Below are positions 1-6,343 of a stretch of DNA of 14,605 bases, in pieces. Every line of letters starts with the position of its first letter. The stretch's first letter is position 1. A program made the translations under genes and the position numbers. Origin of the DNA: Clostridiales bacterium. GTDB lineage: Bacteria > Bacillota > Clostridia > Oscillospirales > Acutalibacteraceae. Under the pieces are notes generated by a model that was not told the DNA's origin, did no database searches, and saw only the letters and a list, made by a program, of their open reading frames with translations. Where the stretch lies: positions 13,974 through 28,578 of the forward strand of contig DXXH01000030.1 of the NCBI GenBank assembly GCA_019416395.1. Reading direction: 5' to 3'.

Positions 1-902
1 GAAGGATCCTGCTGTATCAAAGCAATATCTTTCTCGTGGAGATATACCCGGGAAAATTGATCGATCCAGTGCATGTGGTCCAAATGAGGGTGGGTAACAG
101 CCACTTCCACCGGTAAAGTAGTCAACGAAGCTACCAGGGCAGGCAAATCCCCCTCCCCCATGCCAGTGTCAATCAGCAGAGCCTTTTCTTTGCCTTCCAC
201 CAGGTAACAGGACGCAGAGAAGAAATCGTCAATCCGCCACACGCCAGGCTTAATCCAGTCCACCATAAACTGGGTGCGCCGGTTCTGGGCAAGCAGCCAT
301 CTGACCGAGCCCTCTTCCCTGGAAAACGCTTTCTCCCAAGCATTCTCCTGAGTGAGCTCCTGATAGCCTTCCGGCATCTCCAAGCAACGGGCGCCGGCCA
401 CACGCAGCCCCATAGCGGTCACTTCTGCCCCAGCAAGGACCTTTCCCGCCCGGATTTGATTGTCTTCCTGAACCGGAGTGTACACCAGCAGAGGCACATC
501 CTTCAGCACACGGGCTTCATAGGGCTGAGCGTATCCCCCCACCACGCACACACCCGCAAACCACTGAGGAAAATGGGCGGCCAAACGCCACACCCCATCA
601 GAGCAGTATGCGCTACCCGTCAAAGTAAACCTGGTTTGATCCCACTCTTCCTTTTGCTGCAGGGCATATATCAAGTCAGCGACGTCCTCTTCCCAAACAG
701 CCAAATCTCCGTTGGGAATAACCACCGCCCCCAAAGCGCCTTCTTCCAGCTGGGGCTCTAAAATCGTCCCACAGCGCTGGGCTTCTTCCTCGCTGGAAAC
801 AAGGCACAACACCAGTGGACTGGGGGTTTTCAACTTCTTTTCCGTCACAAACCAAACCAATGTCCCTTGTTGACCCTGCCAGGTCTTCCTTTCCACAACC
901 AA
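1..902 (-). CDS. Degenerate alpha/beta-hydrolase domain fused to MBL-fold metallohydrolase (C-terminus off the left edge)
   Basis: The open frame is translated from the minus strand and runs off the left edge; about 300 residues are visible. Residues 240-300 are a metallo-beta-lactamase domain: the IDTG strand (D245) is followed by THPHLDH at 270-276, the HxHxDH zinc-binding motif. Residues about 25-215 resemble a carboxylesterase/PHB-depolymerase-like alpha/beta hydrolase, with GVWRLAAHFPQWFAG after the expected nucleophile elbow and WLLAQNRR at the domain end. The elbow reads TGSAYCS (95-101) instead of TGxSxGG, so the nucleophile position is A98 and this domain is probably inactive. The start is TTG at 902: GGAAAGG lies 5 bases upstream and there is no in-frame ATG. 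It has its own promoter. The MBL substrate is unknown. The MBL call is firm; the pseudo-esterase call rests on pattern alignment by eye. Confidence 0.82.
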   Translation of the reverse strand, partial: MVVERKTWQGQQGTLVWFVTEKKLKTPSPLVLCLVSSEEEAQRCGTILEPQLEEGALGAVVIPNGDLAVWEEDVADLIYALQQKEEWDQTRFTLTGSAYCSDGVWRLAAHFPQWFAGVCVVGGYAQPYEARVLKDVPLLVYTPVQEDNQIRAGKVLAGAEVTAMGLRVAGARCLEMPEGYQELTQENAWEKAFSREEGSVRWLLAQNRRTQFMVDWIKPGVWRIDDFFSASCYLVEGKEKALLIDTGMGEGDLPALVASLTTLPVEVAVTHPHLDHMHWIDQFSRVYLHEKDIALIQQDP

Positions 903-950
903 TTCCACCTTTCCAAGAACAGGTAAACGTTAACATTGTAATTTTGTATC

Positions 951-980
951 ATTATAGCACTATTTTCATTTTGATCGCAA
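951..980 (-). promoter_or_regulatory. Sigma-A-type promoter of the MBL fusion gene
   Basis: On the minus strand the -35 TTGCGA (975-980) is separated by 18 bases from a perfect -10 TATAAT (951-956). Transcription would start near 944, giving a leader of about 42 bases before the TTG start at 902. It lies just downstream of the terminator of the preceding minus-strand gene, so the MBL gene is probably a separate unit. Confidence 0.7.
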
Positions 981-1027
981 GAGATTGTCCTACAAAACAA
1001 TCACCCTTGCCGATTTTCCTTCCACAC

Positions 1028-1059
1028 AAAAAAGAGACTGTCGCTTCCCAGCAACAGTC
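1028..1059 (-). terminator. Intrinsic terminator of the CpXC operon
   Basis: On the minus strand GACTGTTGC (1051-1059) pairs with GCGACAGTC (1036-1044), 9 base pairs including one G-T, around a 6-base loop. A T-rich run (TCTTTTTT) follows at 1028-1035. It starts 18 bases after the stop codon of the CpXC gene. Confidence 0.75.
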
Positions 1060-1076
1060 CCTTTTGGGAAAGATCA

Positions 1077-1706
1077 TCAAATGTTCTGATAGTCTTGCAA
1101 AAGCTTTCTCGCCAGTTTGGCGTCTACCCGCACAAACCCGGACGGATCCATAAAATCCAGCGCCCGAAGCACTTCCTGGGATTGGCGGTATACTTCCAGC
1201 TTGGTAGAATGATACACCGGATCCTGCCTGCGGGGCAGAAATACGGCAAACTCCATTTCCCCATCGCTGATCCGGCTGAAATACGCATGGACCCGGTTCA
1301 CCTGGTAGGTTTTGGCGATAATCATGCACAGGGCGTTCTTCACCAATTCCACCGCCACATCATCATAGCCGATATCAAATATCAGGATCTTCTCCTTCAA
1401 CTCTGCCAGATTTTTCACGGTCCGCTTTGTATAGGCTTGAATCTCCTGGGTGGGCTCCACCGCTTGGCCTTCTCCCGCCGGGGTGACGCAAACGATATAT
1501 TTCGCTTCCGGATCCGTATACAAAAAGGAATAAGCCATGGCCGCGAAATAATTGCACCGCTTGCAGCGCCAGTCAAACAGCGTTTCACTGAGAATTCGCC
1601 GTTTCAGCTCGGGATTTTCTTTGGCGTTTATGCTGGCGTATAACCGGTATTTTTGAGATTCTCCACACTGAGGACAAATAATGTCCTTCTCGATCTCAGT
1701 CGACAT
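1077..1706 (-). CDS. CpXC domain protein
   Basis: The 209-residue protein has an N-terminal zinc-ribbon-like module with CPQC at 11-14 and CKRC at 48-51, the pattern of the CpXC domain family (conserved CPxC). The later part (about 60-209) is a mixed helix/strand region with no catalytic motif I recognise. It has no signal peptide or membrane segment, so it is probably cytoplasmic. Zinc binding by the four cysteines is inferred from the family; the cellular role is unknown. The ATG at 1706 is preceded by a GGGAGGGAG Shine-Dalgarno. The gene begins 20 bases after the stop of the upstream coiled-coil gene, so the two are likely co-transcribed, ending at the hairpin at 1028-1059. Confidence 0.8.
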   Translation of the reverse strand: MSTEIEKDIICPQCGESQKYRLYASINAKENPELKRRILSETLFDWRCKRCNYFAAMAYSFLYTDPEAKYIVCVTPAGEGQAVEPTQEIQAYTKRTVKNLAELKEKILIFDIGYDDVAVELVKNALCMIIAKTYQVNRVHAYFSRISDGEMEFAVFLPRRQDPVYHSTKLEVYRQSQEVLRALDFMDPSGFVRVDAKLARKLLQDYQNI

Positions 1707-1726
1707 TCCCTAAACTCCCTCCCGGC

Positions 1727-2218
1727 TTAGCCTTCAAAAGGCAAGTCGTCGTTTTCTTCCGCCGGAGCTGATTCTGCTCCCGAAGGCACTGTCTCCGCTT
1801 GGGGCGCCGCCTGTACCGCTTCCACAGGAGCTTCCTTCACAGAAGCCTCCTCCGAAGCCGGCTCTTCCACGGAAGTCTCAGAAGGATCCTCGTCATAGGA
1901 TTTCACATCGTCCAAGGTGATTTCTTCCTGGCAGTCGTCTTCCCCGCCGTAGTATTTCTCCAACTGGTCCAGCGCGTTATCCAGCTTCTCCTCAATCTGA
2001 TCCAGAGCGTCGCAATGAGGTTCGGTGACAGCGTTGCTCTTGTCCCGCACATTGTGATAATAATACCGTCCCAGGGCCAAATATTCCTTTTCCGCCGCTT
2101 TTTCCTGGCAACGGATCACAGAACGGATCCGGCTCAGCTGGGCTGCCCGGCGGTTCTTTTCTCCCAGATAGTTGGCCGCTTCGCCCACGGCCCTGCCAAT
2201 ATTTTTCAGAAATTCCAT
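1727..2218 (-). CDS. Small coiled-coil protein with acidic, disordered C-terminal tail
   Basis: A 163-residue protein of unknown function. Residues 1-20 (FLKNIGRAVGEAANYLGEK) resemble the start of a small protein type common in Firmicutes, with an amphipathic helix followed by helical segments to about residue 90. Residues about 95-163 are very acidic and rich in Glu, Pro, Ala and Ser, so probably disordered. There is no membrane segment or signal peptide. The frame stays open upstream to 2659, but that extension is low-complexity and basic. The ATG at 2218, with AAAGGAAGG 7 bases upstream, is the convincing start. It is the first gene of a two-gene unit with the CpXC gene. Confidence 0.75.
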   Translation of the reverse strand: MEFLKNIGRAVGEAANYLGEKNRRAAQLSRIRSVIRCQEKAAEKEYLALGRYYYHNVRDKSNAVTEPHCDALDQIEEKLDNALDQLEKYYGGEDDCQEEITLDDVKSYDEDPSETSVEEPASEEASVKEAPVEAVQAAPQAETVPSGAESAPAEENDDLPFEG

Positions 2219-2302
2219 ACCGATACCTTCCTTTCCCATTCTGGTTTTGGAAATTTTCCCGGAGTTTCCTGCCCGCCCTATTCCAGACCGGCGCAGGCTT
2301 AC

Positions 2303-2347
2303 GCCTTCCGGCGGGAAACGTCTTACGACTACCGGAAGGCTTCCCGC
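2303..2347 (-). repeat. Two interleaved inverted repeats in the leader of the 1727-2218 gene
   Basis: Perfect arms GCCTTCCGG (2303-2311) and CCGGAAGGC (2332-2340) interleave with perfect arms GCGGGAA (2311-2317) and TTCCCGC (2341-2347). The order is A-B-A'-B', so the two stems overlap and cannot both form as simple nested hairpins. A tiny GTC-GTAA-GAC hairpin (minus-strand reading) lies in the shared loop. The block falls in the presumed 5' leader of the coiled-coil/CpXC operon, 85 bases before its ATG. The rest of 2219-2560 holds only the two divergent promoters. Confidence 0.55.
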
Positions 2348-2393
2348 GGAACCACCGGGCTTTTCCCCTGTCCGCAGGCGCTTCTTTGTGGTT

Positions 2394-2422
2394 ATTATAC
2401 CGCAAGACGGGGAAAAATAACA
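2394..2422 (-). promoter_or_regulatory. Possible promoter of the coiled-coil/CpXC operon
   Basis: A perfect TATAAT lies at 2394-2399 on the minus strand. The hexamer 17 bases upstream (TGTTAT, 2417-2422) is a poor -35, so confidence is limited. If used, it gives a leader of about 170 bases containing the interleaved inverted repeats. Confidence 0.4.
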
Positions 2423-2480
2423 CCCCTTTTTCCAGAAAATCCTGATACGAAAATTTGTTCGATTATTTTGCGAAAACCTC

Positions 2481-2509
2481 TTGCTTTTTCCCTTGGGTTC
2501 TGATACAGT
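2481..2509 (+). promoter_or_regulatory. Promoter of the 2561-3083 gene pair
   Basis: TTGCTT (2481-2486), a 17-base spacer and TACAGT (2504-2509) form a fair sigma-A-type promoter about 50 bases before the first start codon. It is divergent from the candidate at 2394-2422. Confidence 0.45.
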
Positions 2510-2560
2510 ATGGGCCGCAAAAGAACACACGTTCGATTTTGCTGAAAGGAGCGGCCAACA

Positions 2561-2767
2561 ATGGATTACAGCGCTTGGAGCATGGAATATTGGGAAGAAG
2601 CGATCCGGGTACGGAAACGCATGGAATTGGTCCGACAGGAAACCGGGGATCGCCGGCAAGAGGTTTTGCAGAAACGAAGACTGGCGATTTTATACGCCAT
2701 GTACCTGGACTGTGTCCACACTGCGAAGGATCTGGACCGCCGGGCCAAGCGGGAAAGGAGCTTGTAA
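2561..2767 (+). CDS. Small basic protein of unknown function
   Basis: A 68-residue, highly charged protein predicted to be almost entirely helical (many Arg, Lys and Glu; no Pro or Gly-rich stretch). I do not recognise a family. The ATG has AAAGGAG 9 bases upstream. The stop codon is one base before the start of the sigma-region-4-like gene, and that next gene's Shine-Dalgarno lies inside this gene's last codons. Expression is therefore tightly linked, which suggests the small protein is a partner or modulator of its neighbour. That link is inference. Confidence 0.65.
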   Translation: MDYSAWSMEYWEEAIRVRKRMELVRQETGDRRQEVLQKRRLAILYAMYLDCVHTAKDLDRRAKRERSL

Positions 2768-2768
2768 C

Positions 2769-3083
2769 ATGCGCACCCAAATTTTAAGCCTGGATTTGAT
2801 CCGGGGAGAAATCCTCAACCCCTTGGGTGAGGAGGCAGCCAACCATTCCCAAAGGCAAACTGCGGCAAAAGTGCTTTGGACCGCCATGGAACGGGAGCTG
2901 ACTCCCCGGCAGCGGGAATGCGTGGAGCTGTGTGTTTTACGGGGCATGAGCCAAGTGGAAGTGGGAAAACTCTTGGGTTTAAACAAAGCCACTGTGTGCA
3001 GGCACATGCAGAAAGCCAAACGGTCCCTGAAAAAGGCGGTATGTTACGCTGGTATGGACAAACTGTTCTCCGAAGACAAATGA
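2769..3083 (+). CDS. Sigma-70 region 4-like helix-turn-helix protein
   Basis: A 104-residue protein. Residues about 44-90 (LTPRQRECVELCVLRGMSQ, then VGKLLGLNKATVCRHMQKA) form a sigma-70 region 4 or LuxR/GerE-type helix-turn-helix; the TPRQRE opening and the RHMQKAKRSLKKA tail favour region 4. There is no sigma region 2, so it cannot be a complete sigma factor; it may be a stand-alone regulator such as those seen in phage or sporulation contexts. The ATG at 2769 has GGAAAGGAG 8 bases upstream. The frame stays open back to 2481, but that part overlaps the 68-residue gene. The target is unknown. Confidence 0.78.
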   Translation: MRTQILSLDLIRGEILNPLGEEAANHSQRQTAAKVLWTAMERELTPRQRECVELCVLRGMSQVEVGKLLGLNKATVCRHMQKAKRSLKKAVCYAGMDKLFSEDK

Positions 3084-3120
3084 CGCAAATATTGCGGCCA
3101 GTAGGAAAAACTGGTATAAT
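3084..3120 (+). promoter_or_regulatory. HAD phosphatase promoter with a palindrome over the -35
   Basis: TTGCGG (3092-3097), a 17-base spacer and a perfect TATAAT (3115-3120) precede the ATG at 3145. A perfect 5-base inverted repeat, CGCAA (3084-3088) and TTGCG (3092-3096), overlaps the -35 and could be a small operator. It begins right after the stop codon of the preceding gene. Confidence 0.68.
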
Positions 3121-3144
3121 CAGCGGAAGAAAGGAAGTGGCGTC

Positions 3145-3945
3145 ATGGCGCTGACGGAAGAACAAGCACAACGGCTCAAGAAGGTGCAGGTATTCGTGCT
3201 GGATATGGACGGCACCATTTATTTGGGGAACCACTTGTTTCCCTTTACCCAGGGCTTTCTCCGCCGAGTAAAGGAAACAGGCCGGGATTTCTATTTTTTC
3301 ACCAATAACAGTTCAAAAAACCGGGAAGCATACCTGGAAAAGCTGACCGGCATGGGAATTGAAATTCCCCCGGAAAAGATGCTCATCTCTAACGGAGTCA
3401 TTTTGGAGTGGCTAAAAATGCACCACCCTGGAGCGTCCTGTTATGTGGTAGGCACTCCGTCTCTGCTAGAGGATTTCCGGAAATCCGGGTTTGTTCCCGA
3501 CGACCCCAATGCTAATGTGGTTATTCTAGGCTTTGACACCACCCTGACATATGAGAAACTGGTGACTGCCTGTGATTTGGTGCGGGCAGGGAAACCGGTC
3601 TACGGCGTCAACCCAGACTGGAACTGTCCTGTAGAGAATGGCTTTATCCCGGACTGCGGCTCCATCGCCGCATTGGTAAAGGCTTCCACTGGAGTTCAAT
3701 GTTCCTTTTTTGGAAAGCCATCGCCCCACACTCTGGAGTATATGCTCCGGCAGACCGGCTGCCGTCCGGACCAGCTGGCCGTGGTTGGCGACCGGCTTTA
3801 TACGGATATTGCTGTAGCAGCTGGCACTGATGTCATTTCCATCCTGGTGATGAGCGGGGAAACCACCCCGGAACTTCTGGCGGAAAGCCCCACAAAGCCT
3901 GACTTGGTTGTGGAAAACCTGGAAGAGCTGGGCAATCTGCTGTAA
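3145..3945 (+). CDS. HAD-IIA family phosphatase (NagD-like)
   Basis: A 266-residue HAD hydrolase of subfamily IIA (NagD, AraL, 4-nitrophenylphosphatase group), the usual length. All motifs are visible: DMDGT at 20-24 (nucleophile D20, acid/base D22), TNNSS at 53-57, GKPSP with K191, and GDRLYTD with D216 and D221. The C2-type cap lies between motifs II and III and includes VNPDWNCP (155-162) and IPDCGSIAAL, as in NagD relatives. It is expected to be a cytoplasmic magnesium-dependent phosphatase of a small sugar or nucleotide phosphate; the substrate cannot be read from sequence. The ATG at 3145 follows a GAAAGGAAG Shine-Dalgarno. It has its own promoter, and a terminator follows at 4001-4034, so it is monocistronic. 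Confidence 0.92.
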   Translation: MALTEEQAQRLKKVQVFVLDMDGTIYLGNHLFPFTQGFLRRVKETGRDFYFFTNNSSKNREAYLEKLTGMGIEIPPEKMLISNGVILEWLKMHHPGASCYVVGTPSLLEDFRKSGFVPDDPNANVVILGFDTTLTYEKLVTACDLVRAGKPVYGVNPDWNCPVENGFIPDCGSIAALVKASTGVQCSFFGKPSPHTLEYMLRQTGCRPDQLAVVGDRLYTDIAVAAGTDVISILVMSGETTPELLAESPTKPDLVVENLEELGNLL

Positions 3946-4000
3946 AACAAATTTATTGCAGAAATGGGCATGGGTTTTCCCTGCGTCCACTACACTTTTG

Positions 4001-4034
4001 AGCTGCCGTCGAAAAATACGGCAGCTTCTTTTTC
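4001..4034 (+). terminator. Intrinsic terminator after the HAD phosphatase gene
   Basis: AGCTGCCGT (4001-4009) and ACGGCAGCT (4018-4026) form a perfect 9-base-pair stem with an 8-base loop, followed by TCTTTTTC. It lies 56 bases after the HAD stop and separates that gene from spoVAE. Confidence 0.85.
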
Positions 4035-4085
4035 GTATAATTTTCCGTTTGCCGTCCACAATACCCTGTGAAAGGACTGATGCTG

Positions 4086-4442
4086 ATGGAGTATCTCAAT
4101 GCTTTCTGGGTAGGTGGACTGATTTGCGTTGTGGGCCAGCTACTCATCGATTTGACAAAGCTGACCCCCGCCCGGATCATGGTGCTGTTTGTCACCTCTG
4201 GGGTTGCTTTGGGCGCCTTAGGGGTATACGGTCCCTTGGCGGAATTCGCTGGCTGTGGAGCCACCGTACCCTTGACAGGTTTTGGCTGGGCGCTTTCAGA
4301 AGGGGTGCGCAAGGCCATAGAGGAAGAGGGCTTCCTGGGCGTATTCACCGGTGGTCTTGCCGCTGGCGCGGCTGGAACAGCAGCAGCCATTTTCTTCGGC
4401 TATCTGGGTGCCTTGATCGCCAAACCCCGGGACAAAGCATAA
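4086..4442 (+). CDS. spoVAE: Stage V sporulation protein AE (SpoVAE)
   Basis: A 118-residue integral membrane protein matching SpoVAE (SpoVAEb) in length and sequence: EYLNAFWVGGLICVVGQLLID near the N-terminus, LTPARIMVLFVTSGV, and a glycine/alanine-rich last helix. Three or four membrane segments are apparent. In the family, SpoVA proteins form the inner-forespore-membrane channel that loads and releases calcium-dipicolinate. The frame opens at GTG 4068, but ATG 4086 is chosen because AAAGGA lies 9 bases upstream of it. Unlike the usual spoVAC-spoVAD-spoVAE order, no other spoVA gene is adjacent: terminators bracket it on both sides. Forespore (sigma-G) expression is expected, but I could not identify a clear sigma-G promoter. 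Confidence 0.92.
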   Translation: MEYLNAFWVGGLICVVGQLLIDLTKLTPARIMVLFVTSGVALGALGVYGPLAEFAGCGATVPLTGFGWALSEGVRKAIEEEGFLGVFTGGLAAGAAGTAAAIFFGYLGALIAKPRDKA

Positions 4443-4477
4443 AAAGGGATTGCCGTTTGTTGCGGCAATCCCTTTTT
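4441..4477. terminator. Bidirectional terminator between spoVAE and the aldo/keto reductase gene
   Basis: AAAAAGGGATTGCCG (4441-4455) and CGGCAATCCCTTTTT (4463-4477) form a perfect 15-base-pair stem with a 7-base loop, ending in a T run on either strand. It overlaps the spoVAE stop codon and serves convergent genes: spoVAE (plus) and the aldo/keto reductase (minus, ending at 4554). Confidence 0.9.
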
Positions 4478-4553
4478 CAGTTTCTCGAAGCTGATGATAC
4501 AGCGCAAACCGGCTTGCTGCGGAAAACCACCTGACACTTTTCAACAAGGGTAT

Positions 4554-5471
4554 TTACGGAAGTTTATTCCCCGCAGCCAAATAGATTTCGTACCAATCTT
4601 CCCGGGAAAGCTGCACATCGCTGGCGGTGCAGATATCCTTCACGCGCTCTTTTTTCGTGGTGCCCAGTATAGTTTGGATCTTGGCCGGGTGACGCATAAT
4701 CCACGCCACTGCCAAAGCCGATTTGGACACCCCATATTTTTCCGAGAGCTCTTGGAGCTTGGCGTTCAATTCCGGGAATTGATCGTTGTCGATAAATACA
4801 CCCTCAAAGAACCCATACTGGAAGGGCGACCAAGCTTGCAAGGTGACCCCCTTCAAACGGCAGTAATCCAAGATCTCCCCATCCCGGTCCGCGGCATTGG
4901 GGAACTGGGTATTTGTCTCCAAAGCGTGGGAGATGATCCCCGTGCACATAATGCTGAACTGCATCTGGTTTACCCGGAGCTTTTGCTCCAAACCCGATTG
5001 GAGCAGTTCCAACTGACGGCTATTAAAATTGCTCACGCCAAAGTGCAGCACTTTCCCGCTCTGCTCCAGCTGATCGAAAGCTTCCGCCACTTCTTCCGGC
5101 TCCATCAAAGCGTCCGGCCGGTGAAGCAGCAGAAAATCCAAATGATCTGTTTGCAGCCGGGTCAGAATCCCATCTACGCTTTCCAGAATATGCTCCTTGG
5201 AAAAATCGTACCGATTGGGACGAATACCGCACTTACTCTGCAAAATCATCTTTTCCCGCAAGCCGGGTTCTTCCGCCAACACTTTGCCAAACAACGTTTC
5301 GCATTCCCCGCCGCCGTAAATATCGGCATGGTCAAAAAAATTGATTCCACAATCCAGCGCAGTGTGAATCAGGCTGGACAACTCTCTGGAATCCAGGCGG
5401 TTGATGCGCATGCAACCCACAGCGCAGGAAGAGGCCAGAACACCGCTTCCGCCAAGGTCGATCATTTTCAT
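4554..5471 (-). CDS. Aldo/keto reductase (YdhF-like)
   Basis: A 305-residue NADPH-dependent oxidoreductase of the aldo/keto reductase superfamily, (beta/alpha)8 barrel, closest by eye to the YdhF group. The catalytic tetrad is visible: D47 and Y52 (NFFDHADIYGGGE), K80 (LQSKCGI) and H117 (FLLLHRPD). The segments HFGVSNFNSRQLELL and LQAWSPFQYGFF and the C-terminal ILGTTKKERV cofactor region are all in place and the length is normal, so it should be an active cytoplasmic carbonyl reductase. The physiological substrate is unknown. GGAGGAG lies 7 bases before the ATG. It has its own promoter, flanked by an inverted repeat that may be an operator. Confidence 0.92.
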   Translation of the reverse strand: MKMIDLGGSGVLASSCAVGCMRINRLDSRELSSLIHTALDCGINFFDHADIYGGGECETLFGKVLAEEPGLREKMILQSKCGIRPNRYDFSKEHILESVDGILTRLQTDHLDFLLLHRPDALMEPEEVAEAFDQLEQSGKVLHFGVSNFNSRQLELLQSGLEQKLRVNQMQFSIMCTGIISHALETNTQFPNAADRDGEILDYCRLKGVTLQAWSPFQYGFFEGVFIDNDQFPELNAKLQELSEKYGVSKSALAVAWIMRHPAKIQTILGTTKKERVKDICTASDVQLSREDWYEIYLAAGNKLP

Positions 5472-5501
5472 TTTAAAACTCCTCCAAGTCCAAGAATTCA
5501 G

Positions 5502-5561
5502 CTGCTTTCAGTATAAGCCAGCCAGACTTGGGAAGCAAGCATTTTTTCTCTGTGAAAGCAG
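5502..5561 (-). repeat. 9-base inverted repeat bracketing the aldo/keto reductase promoter
   Basis: CTGCTTTCA (5502-5510) and TGAAAGCAG (5553-5561) are perfect inverted arms with centres 51 bases apart, about five helical turns. One arm abuts the -10 and start-site region and the other lies upstream of the -35. A 42-base loop makes an RNA hairpin unlikely, so a DNA-looping repressor site is an option. Confidence 0.4.
5510..5538 (-). promoter_or_regulatory. Promoter of the aldo/keto reductase gene
   Basis: On the minus strand TTGCTT (5533-5538), a 17-base spacer and TATACT (5510-5515) lie about 39 bases before the ATG at 5471. Confidence 0.65.
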
Positions 5562-5565
5562 TTTT

Positions 5566-6276
5566 TCAATGGCCGGAAGGTTTCCGGTACAGCTGATCCT
5601 TTTCGTGGGTCAAATCTGCCCGGAGCATCCGAACCAACACAATCCCCAAGGGGATCAGATTGAGCCAAATAGCTTTGGCAAAAAAGATGTGACAAGCCAC
5701 TGTGGACAAAATGCCCCCGGAAAAGAAACAGCCCAGCATTCCCAGGAAAAACAATGCCCGGTGCAGCCCGTCTTTATCGCCTTTGCGCAATGCCTTTGCA
5801 AAACCGATCCCCACCTGCCGCAGCTGGTTGGTACAGAAGGTAGTCGCCATGGGGATTCCCTCAGCTTGACGGAAAGTGTTGTACTGCATAGAGGCAATAA
5901 AATTCACCAATACCTGAACCAAATGATGGGGCCACGACAACGGGATAAAGCCTATGGCAAAGAGCACGCAGCACTCAAACGCCACCAAATAGGTATCCCA
6001 TCGGAGAAATCCCAACTTTCGCATGGGGGACGGCAACAACTCCGACAAGAAAGCCCCTGCCAGATAAGCGCTGATGGGGATCAGGTAATAGAAGCCTTCC
6101 GACCATTTTCCCGCTCCCAGGGCCACCGCCATCAACACCACATTGGCGGTTTGGGCATTGCAGAACACACCGCCCCGCAGATTAAAGGTATAAGCGCCCA
6201 TCATTCCAGCGCTTAGAGTCAAAAGTGCGAACACACTGCGGCGTTCGCATACAAGGTAGTTCTTTTTTTCTTCCAT
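5566..6276 (-). CDS. YoaK family membrane protein (DUF1275)
   Basis: A 236-residue polytopic membrane protein of the DUF1275/YoaK family. Family features seen: an N-terminal helix with AGMMGAYTFNLRGGVFCNAQTAN, then LIPISAYLAGAFLSELL and a central NTFRQAEGIPMATTFCTNQLR segment. About six membrane helices are apparent and the C-terminus is basic. Function is not established for the family; transport has been proposed. The frame opens at GTG 6297, but ATG 6276 is chosen because AAGGGGA lies 5 bases upstream and the preceding bases are leader. It has its own promoter just after the sigK stop. Confidence 0.88.
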   Translation of the reverse strand: MEEKKNYLVCERRSVFALLTLSAGMMGAYTFNLRGGVFCNAQTANVVLMAVALGAGKWSEGFYYLIPISAYLAGAFLSELLPSPMRKLGFLRWDTYLVAFECCVLFAIGFIPLSWPHHLVQVLVNFIASMQYNTFRQAEGIPMATTFCTNQLRQVGIGFAKALRKGDKDGLHRALFFLGMLGCFFSGGILSTVACHIFFAKAIWLNLIPLGIVLVRMLRADLTHEKDQLYRKPSGH

Positions 6277-6311
6277 GACTTTCCCCTTTGCTTTCACAGC
6301 TTTATTAAGGG

Positions 6312-6340
6312 ATTATACACCGCTTTATAGGCAAACGCAA
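6312..6340 (-). promoter_or_regulatory. Promoter of the YoaK-family gene
   Basis: On the minus strand TTGCGT (6335-6340), a 17-base spacer and a perfect TATAAT (6312-6317). It fills the gap between the sigK stop (6344) and the ATG at 6276. Confidence 0.72.
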
Positions 6341-6343
6341 CCT

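Noticed and set aside
2219..2400. Cobalamin, FMN or c-di-GMP riboswitch in the leader (GGGGAAAAGCCCGGTGG-like run)
   Set aside because: A few words look riboswitch-like, but the conserved cores and stem order of these classes are absent. Only the interleaved inverted repeats are supported.
2219..2659. Long minus-strand extension of the coiled-coil gene up to 2659
   Set aside because: The added residues are low-complexity and basic, overlap the divergent promoter and the start of the plus-strand gene, and lack a ribosome site at 2659. The ATG at 2218 has a good one.
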